A stretch of DNA of 64,000 nt, from contig JAVSML010024427.1 in the NCBI GenBank assembly GCA_038503035.1, positions 1 to 64,000 of the forward strand, given 5' to 3'. The stretch's first letter is position 1; each line of letters begins with the position of its first letter. The notes under the pieces were generated by a model, which searched no databases, was not told the origin of the DNA, and saw nothing but the letters and a program-made list of their open reading frames with translations. Source of the DNA: Crocodylus rhombifer. Lineage: Eukaryota > Chordata > Crocodylia > Crocodylidae. Below, piece after piece: positions 13,301 to 25,300 of this stretch. The translations under genes were made by a program, and so were the position numbers.

Positions 13301-16300
13301 CCACTGACTGGCCTGGCAGCAGGGGAGGGAAGAAAGCCCCCATGGGAATCCCTGGGGCAAAGGGGGCAGAGGCAAATGCCTCCACCCCCGCCCCCACCCC
13401 TTGCTGACAGGCGTAGGTAGGATACAGTGCTGGGGAGCAGAGGCTTTCCTGTCTAGGCTCTGTGACAGCCCAGGGGCTGATGAGCACAGGCTGAGGCTAG
13501 CCTGCTCACCAGGGGCAGATTAACACCCAGGACTAGGGGCCTTTGCCAATCAGGGTCCCCTGGGGCGGGCAGGCATCCTGGCCTCTCCTCCCCTCCGGCC
13601 AGGCCAGGCCAGGCCAGAGGCTAGAGGGCAGATGTGGGGGTCTGCGCAGGTGATGGCAGCTTCCCGGGGCCGTCTGGTGCCAGGAGACCCCCAGGGCAGC
13701 CCTGGTCCCGCTCTCCACTGTCTGCACCAGTACTGCTCAGGACAGGACAGGATGTTGAGGAGGCCGGGCAGGCCCAACCACAGCCCCCCGCCGGGAGCAG
13801 AGGGAACCCATCCTTGCTCGGTGGGGTGCCTCCAATTTCATTTTTGCCCAGGGCCCCAATCTTAATCCACTACTGCTGCTCACCCTCCAAGGGGGGGGCT
13901 AGTGGGGAAGCCGCAAAGCATCTTAGGATGCTGGGGGACTGTGACTTAACTTGAGTCAGGAGGGGATCTGGCACAGAAGTTCGATAGACCAGTCTAGCTG
14001 AAACTGGTTAAATCTGATGCTGCATCCATCCAGGTCTATCTTAAACCAGGTTCCGTCACTTTGAAACTGGTGTGCGCTGAACTTCTGGTTTAGACTGGTT
14101 TCCGATCACTTATACCGGTTTACATTTAATTTCTGTCCCTAACCTGTGTGGCTATCGTGAGCAGTGGCCTGTTTCTTTCACAACTCTACTATACCATGTA
14201 AACATTTTAATTTTAACATTTTCTTAACAAAGTATTTAATTTATTCCTATCAGTGTAACTGCTGATACATTCTCCACAGGAGGGCACTCTGTTAAGCAGA
14301 TTTGTGGCCCTGGGAGATGGCCTAAGGATACCAGGCAAGATAGACCTTTGGTCCGTCCCAGTGGAAACATTCCTATGTCATGAGTGCTAGGGCCAAATTC
14401 AGAAGCAGGGTATCGGGGCAGAGGTTAGCCACACTCTAGTAAATTCTTGGGCCTTTAAAAGTAAATCTGTGGGAAGCTAAACAGAAACTATGGCACTGAG
14501 TATGATCTTGCATTATACATAGAAAAGAAATCTTGAACTATACATAATGGTAATGCTCAAGATTCCTGTAGAACTCACCTGAATCTAAGATGATCCCACA
14601 GAAAAAAAGCACTTTATACCAGGAAGCTTTGGCAGTACAGGCCGATGTGTGGAAAGCAGCTGGTTGCAAAGATCAGGCTCGTTTCAGCTTTCAGCCCTGA
14701 GCTGTCCATTACCTCTGAGGCTGCTGAAAGCAACTGAATTGCCCTGTTGAACAAACAGAGCGGCATTAATGCTAGTTGTGCCCAGTGGGTCGTGTTCATT
14801 GTCAAATATACGCTGTCTCACTGCAGCGTCCTAGCTGGCACTGCAGCCCTGTGATTAGACAGTGTCTGTTATCTATTCTTGATAGCATGCCAGACAGATT
14901 TTGCTGAGCTTGGGTAGACAGGCAGCTGGATAGAAACTGATCTTGTTCTTGACATACGGCTTTATATGCAAATATGGCGGTCAGCTATGTGTGGATAAAA
15001 TTCTCGTTTGCATTTTCTGGCAGTAAGCGGAAAAGGTTTCTTGGGTCATGGAGAGGGAATTAGAATAAATCAGTACAGCTGAAGAGCGCATGGCACTGAG
15101 AGATCATGCATAGGGTGGGAACTTTCCCTGATGTTTCGAGCAGAAGATTTGGATCCTAGGGATGACTGCATTTCTCCCCCCTGTCTCTGACTTGCTGTAG
15201 GATCATAGCAAATCACTTTACTTCTCTGTCTCGCAGTGGGTTTTACAGGTTTGGAGAGTCAGACCCTTTAGAGTAAGTTACAAAAACCCACAAGCAGATG
15301 GAGGACCCGTTCCTCCTTCTGCCGGGATGCCCATTCATCCATGATCTGGTTTTCAGGGTACCTCTAATACAGGGGTGGGCAATTACTTTGGGTGGAGAGC
15401 TGCTTAATGAGTTTTGGCAAGCTGTCGAGGGCTGCAAGGGCTATCCCATCCCTTGACAGGTGCCCTGCCCTCTGGTCACCATCTTGGGACTGGAAGTCGC
15501 ACCCCCTAAGCATCACCTTTGCCACCAGAAGTTCCTCCCCTTGCCCCGCGGAAGTATTTCTTTTGGGAAGGGGGTTTGCCAGCTTGGAACCAGAAAAAAA
15601 CAAATGACATAGTAAAGAATCAAACATCCACAATAACATTTAAATTTTATTTTTAAAAAAATATTTTGTCCTGATTTGTGTGTGTTGTATATAGAGACGA
15701 TTGCATAATAGCTCAAAAAGAGGTCTTACTCCTGTATATTGAGGGTGGTGCGGAAGCATGTGGCGGGTATGGAGGGGTGGGTATGGGGTTTGCGGAGGCA
15801 TATGGAGGTGTGTGTGGGATTTGGGGGTATGTGTGATTGTGGGTGGGTATGTATGGGGATTTGTGGGGGGTGTTTGTGGAGCTGCATGTGTGTGAGTGTC
15901 ATGGGTATGGGGCTTCTGGGGGGGCTGTGCAATGTGTGGAGGGGGAAGGGGTTTGTGGGTACATGTGTGTGGTGAGGTGTGTGTGTGTAGCAGTGAGCAG
16001 GACTCCTCTGAGCTGTGTGGGTGTGTGTGTGGCGGGGTGTGGGTCAGGATGTGGGTGAGTGTGGTGTTTGTGAGGTGTGTGATTGTGTGTGGGGATGGGT
16101 ATAGCTGTGGGGTTTGTGGGGAAGAGTTTGTGGGTATGGTGGGGTATGCATGGGAGCCCTCCACACACCCCCAAGCCGGTCAGTACCTCCCCCCCTACAA
16201 CAGCCTGGAGCCCATGTGCCCTGCAACACCTCCCCGCCACTGCCAACAGTGCACAGCCCCGGCATGCCCCATGCCTGCTCTGGACTCACCCCAGCAGAAG

Positions 16301-19300
16301 TCGACCAGCTGGGACACACACACATGGCCATGACCCCAGCCCGCCCCACACCTTGTCTGTACCGCCCGCCCATGGAGCATCCTGCCACCCCCTGGGCACG
16401 CAGTGGGCCTGAGGCAGCCCCATGGCTGGACTGCCTTTCCCGATCCTGCTTTAGTAGGTGTAACAGGTTCTGGGCCTTAATTGGTGGCTGCTGTTATGTT
16501 TTCCAGAGTAGGTTTATTAATGAGAGAAGCACTTCTCAAGCCTCTCAACTGAGCAGCACGGGGGTAGATTTTAAAGGTGTTCAGGCATCTGCCTTCCATT
16601 GCACTCTCAGGAAGGCTCGCAGAGAATGCAAAAGATTGAGCTCAAATCCCAGTCTTTTCCACATTTCCTATGTGGCCTGGGCTGGGGAAATCTCTCTCTC
16701 AAGGGGGGGCATCAGTTTCCATCTGTAACATGGCACCACAATTCCTCTTTTTGCCCTTCTAGTTTGGAATCCAAGGTCTTTGGGATTGCCGGTGTCTTTC
16801 ACAGTGTGTGCTTCTACCCTCACTTGAGCCCTAAACCCGACTGAAGCCTTTCGTTGTTTCTGCAATACAAGTAACGATTGGTTATACATATAAAACAGAA
16901 TTAGAGGACGCTATGTAAACATAAATCACCACTGGTTATCATTGGGGTGGGTGCTGGACAAATAGCAAAGCCAGGTTGCCTTGGATATTAAGATCAGTTT
17001 AATGATTTATAGAAAGACTTGAACAAATTACACTGTTTTGTTTTGCTTTCTTAGCTACATCAGAGTCTCTCTCGTCTTTCTTGGGACAGGGATTTTCACA
17101 GACCTTTCTTGTCTGAGAGTGGTGGGAACCTCAGTAAAAGATTGGAAAGTGGTTCAACTTCCAGTGTTGAAAAACTCCGGCATTGCATCCCTTGAGAGGG
17201 GAAGTCACTTATGAAAGTATGAGTTGCATGCACGGAGGAGAAGGATCTTGCTTCAACTGTGGAAAGCCCGTGCTGCAGCACTGGACAATTCTTGCAATCA
17301 CTGGAGGATTTTCTTAAAGCTTCAGCCTCTTTGGTTGAAGGGCAGTTTCTTGTTGTTCTGGGTTGAAGGGAAACGCTTGGAAGTGACACTTGAAGGCTTC
17401 CTAACGCATCACTGAATGGCAGGGTAATGAAGAGAGCCCCAAGAATGTATTAGTGTCGCTTTAGATGGTCATGATTTAAAGGTCAGGCTCATGATGATTT
17501 TTGTGAACCTGATGCTTGAGCTGCGAATGTTTTGAATTCGCCTTTCTGGCCTGCAAAAAGGGGCTGAGTAAAGAGAAGGCTAGGGAAAGGCAAGGCGCAC
17601 AACAGATTGGGGGAATTCAGTGGTGGGTTAAAGCATCAATCCTATTTTTCATGTCGTTTAAATTGCCTTGAATCAGGAGGAATTCCATTAATTTCAGCAG
17701 AGTTACACTGGTGGTAATTAGGGTGGGTAGATCTCATTGAAGGAGGGTAATGACCAATCACAGAGATGGTAGCTTCAGCGCGTATGATGCATTTGCAGGT
17801 CATTGGAAACATTGAACTGGATTTGGCCTGTTTGAATTGGTGTCTAGAGGCCAGAACTACACAAGCCTCTGTTAGTTTTGATTCATGATTGGGGTTTTAT
17901 GTAAAGCACCTCTTTAGCAGACAGTAACATCCAGGAAGCAAGGTGCAAACTCCCTAGGCTCCATTCTGCTCGGAGTGACGCCCATGCACCAACTCAACCT
18001 GCAAGGGGACTGCACTGGGTAGAGCAGATGGGTCACTGTCTCCCATCCATGTTTCCTCTAGTCTAAGAGTCCTTCCATCTTCTTCCTTAGTGGTTTTCTG
18101 ATGCCTGCTTCTGGCTAGCTGGTTTTTGCATGTCACTGTATGCAGTATTTGTGAAGCTGGGGTTAGCCCTGGCTCTACCTGGGCACTGGGCTCACTGCTG
18201 TGAATAATGCACTTGCACTGAGTCTGGCTCCCAAATTTCCAAGGGCACCAAAGAGATACAGCTTGGAAAGAGACCATTTTCTTTGGCTTCAGAGCTCCTG
18301 TCTGTACAGAGGAATACAGGGCACTCTTTGAGCTATATAAAGCTTTAAAAAAAAAGACATCCATCCTTAGCCCGTCATTTACCGTTTCCATGCCCACAAG
18401 TCGTCTCTTGTTTGCTTGCTTAATTAGTTCATTTGCTAACCTGAAGCTTCCTAACAGTAGCCATTCCCTTGCTTTGAGGATGAGGACCACAGATGAGGTA
18501 TCACAGTCACAAATCCAACAGAAATCTGTTATCCAGCAACCCTCGTCTCAGGAAGGCCGTAACCTTTTAGCAGGTGATGAGATGCAGGTAATTGGTCACG
18601 GATAGAGCTGAACCGCGCTTTGCCGGGTGGGCTTTTCCAGCTATAGAGCAGTGGTTCAATTGTTTTAGACTCAAGGCACCTTCAGAAAACGCCGGCTGGT
18701 AGCTTGCACTCATTTTTTAACGATGGAAAACTAGAGCAGCTCTTCTGTTGCAAAGAACTCAGGAAGCCCACAGCAGGTCAGCATGTTTTTGACACACTGG
18801 ATTCCCATTGGAAATCTCTGGGGCTGTCTTGGGAATCACATGTAGGTATTTGCACACCTAACAGTGCTAATATTGCACAGCACCCTGTAGCTGGGGGTCT
18901 GCTCAAGTCACTATCCCGCTGAACCGCGGGATTATCTGTGAAATCAACTTAAAAAAAAGTAATACAAAATAAAATGCTGGCTCCCCCGTGATCCTTGCTA
19001 CCTCTCAGCCCAGCCTCACAGCTCACCTGGGGGGGAAGGCACTGGCTGGAGGGGTAGCATGAAGGGCAGCAGGGAAGATGACAGCCACCCCCTCATCCTT
19101 CCTCCTCCTGCTGGGGCCTCCCTGCTAATCAGCACTCAGGGGCCGGGCTGGCTGGCAAAAATCTGCAGAATTTGCTTTTTAAGCTGTGACCAGCTGCAAA
19201 AATTGTTTAGTTGGACCATTATTTAAGTGGGTCCTTACTTCTAACACCCTTAAAGGCTCTCATGGCACCCTGGTGGAGAATCGCTGCAGAATAGAAACAA

Positions 19301-22300
19301 AATCAACAAAGCACCCCAGAAACGGTCTGGACTCCACAGCTATGCGCTGAACCTCAAAACAAACCCTCCTGTTGGCTTTGGATAGTCACAGATTTCTTTG
19401 AGACTAATTTTCCAGGGTTTTTCTGGCAGCTCAGTCACCTAGGAAGAAATGGACCTCTATAAACTGCTTATGAGCCCTCATGAGGCTTTGAAAATCGTGC
19501 ATCGTGCACAGAGCTTACACTTTTGCTGGGTTTATTCTGCACGGTGCTTTTGCAGTCAGCTTGGTTTGAATGAACGCAGCACTTGGAGTGAAATTGTACC
19601 AACCTTAAACAGCAAATGAAAAATTAAATCAGAATGCCTGCAAATCCCAAAGGGCAGTTTTCTCATTCCTCTGGTCGTTCTCCCTCTCTCCCGCTGTATA
19701 GATGTGTTTATATATTCTTACATATTTATATGCATACACACACATATGTGTGGTGTGCGCAGAGAATTTTAAATATATATAAAATTTTCTGCTTTTCCAT
19801 TCATAGTGTCTGCTGAAGTGGGCTGGCACCTATGCAAGCTCATGGCCCTCTAAACCAGTTAGGCTCTAAGGTGCCACCCTGCCCTCTCTCTCCAGTTAAC
19901 TAATGGCACTACTTTTTGCACTTGTATCCTATTTTCCATCTAAGGATCTCTAAGTAGTATAACACCGTGCAATGCCTGGAAATATTTTTCTTGCCATTTT
20001 AAGGAGGAATAAACAGAGGCATGAAGTTTTGCAAGATTCCCTTCCTGAAGTTTGGCACCTAAACAAATGGCTTGAATTTTGAAACGGACCGAGTACTCCC
20101 AGATCCCATGGACGCCGGTGGGATTTCTTATGTGAGGTTACTCCTGTTGGTGAGGCTTCGCAGGATGGTGACTGCTCACTGCATCAAGAGCATACAGCTC
20201 TTTCTTCAGCGATACTGGGTACTCTCTGTACCTCACTACAGCAAAGGGAGACACAGTCAGTAGCAGTCAATTTTGCCATTTCAGTTAATGATTGAATTCT
20301 GCCGGTGTGAACCCTTCTGCACCTGATGTGTCTCTCAGCAATCAGATCTGCCTTCATTCATCCCTTTGAATGCGTGTATGTGACCTGGGAGCTCCATGAA
20401 AGGAAAGAGAGGATCAATATATGATGGATGCAGTCCCTCTAATGATCTGGGCAGGCTTTGTTGGATGCCGCCTTGTATAATTAAGTCTAGAGCAGCAGTT
20501 CTGAGCCTTTTTCAGTTGATGTATCCCTTGGTCTCAGAGTGAGACTTCACGTATCCCCTTTCAATGGGAAATTAATTTTTTTTAGTCCCTTTGACCTGTG
20601 TTAGACATTGTATGAAATATAGCTTCTGTACCTCCTGATGAGGCTTCACGTACCCCCTGGGGGTACATGTACCCCCCGGTTCAGAACCGCTGGTCTAGAG
20701 CTTTATGAAACCTACCACGAGGTTTCCAGCCCCACGTGCTTCTGTATGTGTGTATGTTTAGATTTGCTTGAATATGGACTCTTTGGCATGAGTTTAGCTG
20801 CTTCTTGAGCCAGTTTTGCTGAGGCGTGGTTTGTAGTTGAACTGCCTGTCTCCCTGCGGGACATGGAGCCACATCTGACCTCAGAGTCGAGACTGGAGTA
20901 GCTTGTGTGTGATGATGAGGACAGCGTCTGACTCTGCTGTGCTGATCCAATGCGCCCAACTGCTTTTTAGCTTTATTCTTCTTGACCTAATGAGTGCATG
21001 GACCCTAGTTTTCCTCCCACGTGCACAATTTCTTTCCCAATTTCTGAACTTAATGATAATTACGCATGGAGAACGTTTAGCTATGGGTAATAAATAGCTG
21101 AAGGTCTCAGGGCACTTCCCAAAGCAGGGTAAGGGTTTCTATTTTCTCCACTTTACAGAGGAAGTACAAAAAGCAGAGAGGGTTCTTGTGCATGTTATCG
21201 GGTTTCTGGAGCCACAAAAGGGAGCATTGATTTGAGGGGCCTTTTTTGGCTCTTCAGCCTGATCAAGTGCAATGTTCCCAATTACATCTGATCTCTGAAG
21301 ATCAGGACCCAGAGCAGTGTTTGACATTTCTAAATCTTGGTCTTGGTGGCCTGTCTGCCAGGGGTCAAGCCAGCCACAAAGTTTGGAACTGAACCCATGT
21401 CTCCTGACAATCAGTCCTGCATTCGCAATATGAGACCTGCCAGTGTGAGTCCTGTTTATTTGCTAAAAAAGGAGTAGATATTCAGCAGAAAAAAGGGATG
21501 GTTCCCTTCCTGAGACTGCTGTTCCCACCACTGACCTTGCTTTTGTACAAGAGGTGGGGAAGAATATCCTCCAGACATAGCAGGGAGTGGCTGTAGGAAA
21601 AGGGGGGCGGGGAAAAACTACTGGTTAGTCTCTGAGCAGAGATAAGACCGACTAACTCCTCACTGATAACTGGCGCCTCTTTGTTTCCACAGTCTCCATT
21701 GAAGATATTCGGGATGTGAGGCCCGGTCACAAAACAGAGGGGATGGAAAAGTATGCCCAGGATGTCCCAGAGAATCGCTGTTTCTCTATCATCTTCAAAG
21801 ACCAGCGGAAAAACCTGGACCTCATCGCCAGTTCAGAAAGCGACGCCAACCACTGGACTTCCGGCCTGAAGAAAATCATAACCCACAGCAGCTCCATGAA
21901 CCAGAAGCAGAAACTCCAGCAGTATCCTTTGCTTTTTAAAATACTTGCTTGCTCAGTCCCAACAAAGCTGCCCTTGTCTCTCTCCGTGGGGGCATGTAAC
22001 ATGATAGTACGAAGTCCTCCTTTCACGGTTGCTGCACTACAAGCCGGATGCTGAGTCTCCTCACTCTGATTGTACCTCTCTGTAAATGCCAGGGACTCAA
22101 ATGGAGTCCCTTTGGATTTAGGCTAACGAGAGAGTGGACTGAGGCTCTGCGTAGCTCTGGAAACAAAATGCTGCCTCATTCAGGACTTGAGATAAAGCTG
22201 TCGTTCTTTTTTGGGTTCTGCAGGGATTTGTTTCATTAGCCGTGCCGCGATCTCGACGATGGGCATGTCTTGGCCATTAATGAAAAGCCTCTTAGTGCCT

Positions 22301-25300
22301 GTGAGATTTTATGGAAACTCCAACTGAGGGATCAGATTCCCCCCTCTCCAAGAGCAGTTTTACATCACTGGAGTTTCATTGACTAATGGTGCTCACCCTC
22401 ATTTGAATGCATGCCGGAGATAAAGGAGGAGTTGTAGTATAGCCGTGATGGCCTAGGGAATGTGCAAGGAACAAGAGCTGACTGGTAATATCTCTTATTG
22501 GACCAACTGTATAGTTGGGAGAGAGGTCAGGCAAGATTTTGCCCTGCCTCAGGTGGGAAGGACCTAAGCAAGGGCATTTTGTGCCCAAAAGCTTGTCTAA
22601 CATCTCTGCCCCAATTAGTTGGCTCAGTCAAATGAATTCCCAAACAAATTCTGCTATTCAGAAGTTTGTACCTGCATAGACACAGCACAGACAAAGAGAG
22701 GGGGAAGGAAGGCAGCATCGAAACCAAACCTGACAGTCACTGGGTGCATCTACACAAGAAATTTACTGCCGAGTTAGCTAATCAGCTCCACAGTAAAGCT
22801 CTGCGTCTACACGTGCAGCCCTATTAGTCTGTAGTAAACTAATAAACGCTACCATAGGTCAGTACTTGTAAACACAAGTACTGCCCTGCGGCGGCGTTAT
22901 TTAGTGCCCTGCAGTGCATGTGTAGGCACTGACGGGGCTGGTTGGGGCATAAGGGCGCTTCAGTGTGGGGGCTGCCTGCCAGTTAGTCCCGCACTGGAGC
23001 ACCCTCGTGGCCCAGCCAGCCCTTCTGCAGCATGCTGAGCTGGGTCGAAGCCACCCCGGGCTGGCAGGCTGACCCCTGGACCCCCGGCCAGCCGGGGCTG
23101 CTCCAACCTGGCCAACATGCTGCGGTTCTCCCGTCCCATGCCCACTCTCCCCCAGGGATGCACTTTAGTGGAATCTGGGATGTTAAGCCCAACGAAGTGT
23201 GGCATCAAATGCTCTTTTCTCTGAAGATGGGACATCTCTTGAAGTTCACAATACTGCTCTTGGTTAGACAAACAATGTCTTAGCGAGCCCTTGATGAGGC
23301 ATCTCACTCACAGCGTTATTGCTCTGCAAGCACAAACCCTGATGCCATTCAGAAACAAACACTTGTGCGGCAGAGAGAGAAGAGAGCACGGTCCCGGTGC
23401 TGCTTATTTACTGGCTGAGCATGTAGAAATACAGGACCTGGATTGATGTTTATTGCAGCTGGAGAAAGTTGGCTTGAAAATTAACCCTGGAAGGCCTTTT
23501 AAAGGGCATTTAGAGGTTGTTTGGGAGATACAGTCCAGGAGGGGGGCAGTTTGGTGTTTACCTGCCTAAAGTGTCTGTTAAGTTTTCAGAAGGCAAGGAA
23601 AAGGGTAATCTCTTTTATTGGACCAACTATGTAGTTGGGATAAAGTTAGACAAGCTTTTGAATGTGAAGACATTCTTCCTCAGGTCTCTGATTATAGGAA
23701 GCCCGGCACAGCAAGCGAAGCACCCTAATAAATCCTTGCCTTGCGTAATTTCTAGACCATCGCAGCTACAACATCACTCTTACACTACCGTAAATTTGCA
23801 GAAGGCAAGGTAGATATGTAGCTGTGCATCCATAGCAAATGCTCTCCTGGCTAGTTAGAGACCTTGGATGAGAAGTCTGTAGTTGTAGTTGAACAGCAAA
23901 ATAGTTACAAAGAACGAGGTGCAACAAAATGGCTCGCTGGCAGAGACATTTGGAAGTTACATGCTTTTGAACTCTTTAACCCAATTCTGTCCTCAGGTGC
24001 ATGCAGGTGCACCTCTGCTTGAAGTCACTGGCTTGGCCAGCCCTGAGGAAAGCCAGAGCAGTTGAGTGAATGATGCATCTCATCTTTATGGGAAATGGTT
24101 TTATTTTTCCTACTTCATAGCTGCTGCATGTAGCGACGCATTTCTTGATAGCCCCTATCCCTGCAGTTACCAGGCATTGTGCCCGCTGTTAACTAGTCTG
24201 TCTCATCGCAGTGGGTCTTCTCATCACAGTGCAATATCACTTGCCTTGTGTCCTTTTGATATCTCCCTCTATCTCTGTTTCTGACACTCAATAAATACTT
24301 TATTAGCAATTAGAACTTCCCTAATCCAAGTAATCCTTGGGAGTGAGGGACCACCCTGGCCACTGCCCTTTTGTGGACTACTAAAGTCCTTAATCCTCTT
24401 GTGGTCTCTCAGCTAAGGAGGGTCTGTCAGGTCTATCTTCTTTTAGTTCCTAATACTGTGTCCTTCTTTCACAAGTCTATGATAGCATCACTATCTCCTG
24501 CTTTGCCTCCTTTTGATTTCCATTAGGAATTGTCACAGTGGAAATATTCACAGACTAATAGCAAACTGGAGTTCCTCCTTCAATAGTGACCAGAGCACAT
24601 GACTCAAAGGCAGATGGAAACCTCAAGACATGCGTGGACTGTGTGATATCACACAAGGTCATCCCAGATTGAGGGGGCTTTCAATCTCCAAAATATCTTC
24701 TTGCCCCAGCTAGCAATCAGCTTCTCTTTGAACTCACACAACATTATTTCTCCATATTTCCACCCAGGCTGTTCTCAAAGCCACACGTTGTGTCTTCCTT
24801 ATCTAGGCTCAGGCACTTCTCTAGCATTTCTCCAGTCTCTTCTCCAATCTCAGATAAACCAGACTCTCACTGCTACCTCAACAGCTTCTCCTCTTTGTGA
24901 CCACCCTTTTGTTACCACTGTCTCCTGGGCACCTGGTTGGGGGAAAAGGGGCCTTCATGAAGGCTTGGGAAAAAATGTTGCCTTCTACTGGCCTCCTCAT
25001 GAGTAGAAACCACAGCAGGGTTGGAGGGCTACCAGAAATGATGGCAGCCTGGCCATTTTGATTTCAGTTAAAATTGGAGGGTGTCCCAGCTACACAAAGC
25101 TGTCCATGGAGCATGTCAAATTTAAACCACTGAAATAGTTCCATGTCAGAGCAGGATGATTATAAAGAAAAGGAAAAAGACAACGTGGTATGGGACAGAG
25201 CTTGTAATTTCCCATGTGGAAAGGTGCCTCCCTGTCTTCGGAAGAACTGGCTGAAGTTCCCATGAAAATCCAATTTAAATAGGGTGGGTAGAGAAGCAGT

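Larger units (their letters stand above)
7160..21692 (+). other. PLCD1 intron 2 (14.5 kb, the largest)
   Basis: Runs from GTAAGT to CCACAG. It contains hAT copies (8871-9106, a left end at 15370, 18649-19286, 20493-20692), MIR fragments, L3/CR1 fragments near 12.4 and 14.3 kb, a candidate unclassified repeat at 13970-14130 and the G/T-rich tract at 15735-16155. The remaining stretches (for example 7.2-8.2 kb, 10-12.3 kb, 16.9-18.6 kb) show nothing I recognise. Confidence 0.85.

Noticed and set aside
15640..16164. 174-codon minus-strand open frame, His/Thr/Pro-rich
   Set aside because: It is the complement of the G/T-rich tract; composition alone explains the absence of stops.
16114..16728. 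204-codon + strand open frame
   Set aside because: It overlaps the G/T tract and a MIR fragment, with no recognisable domain.
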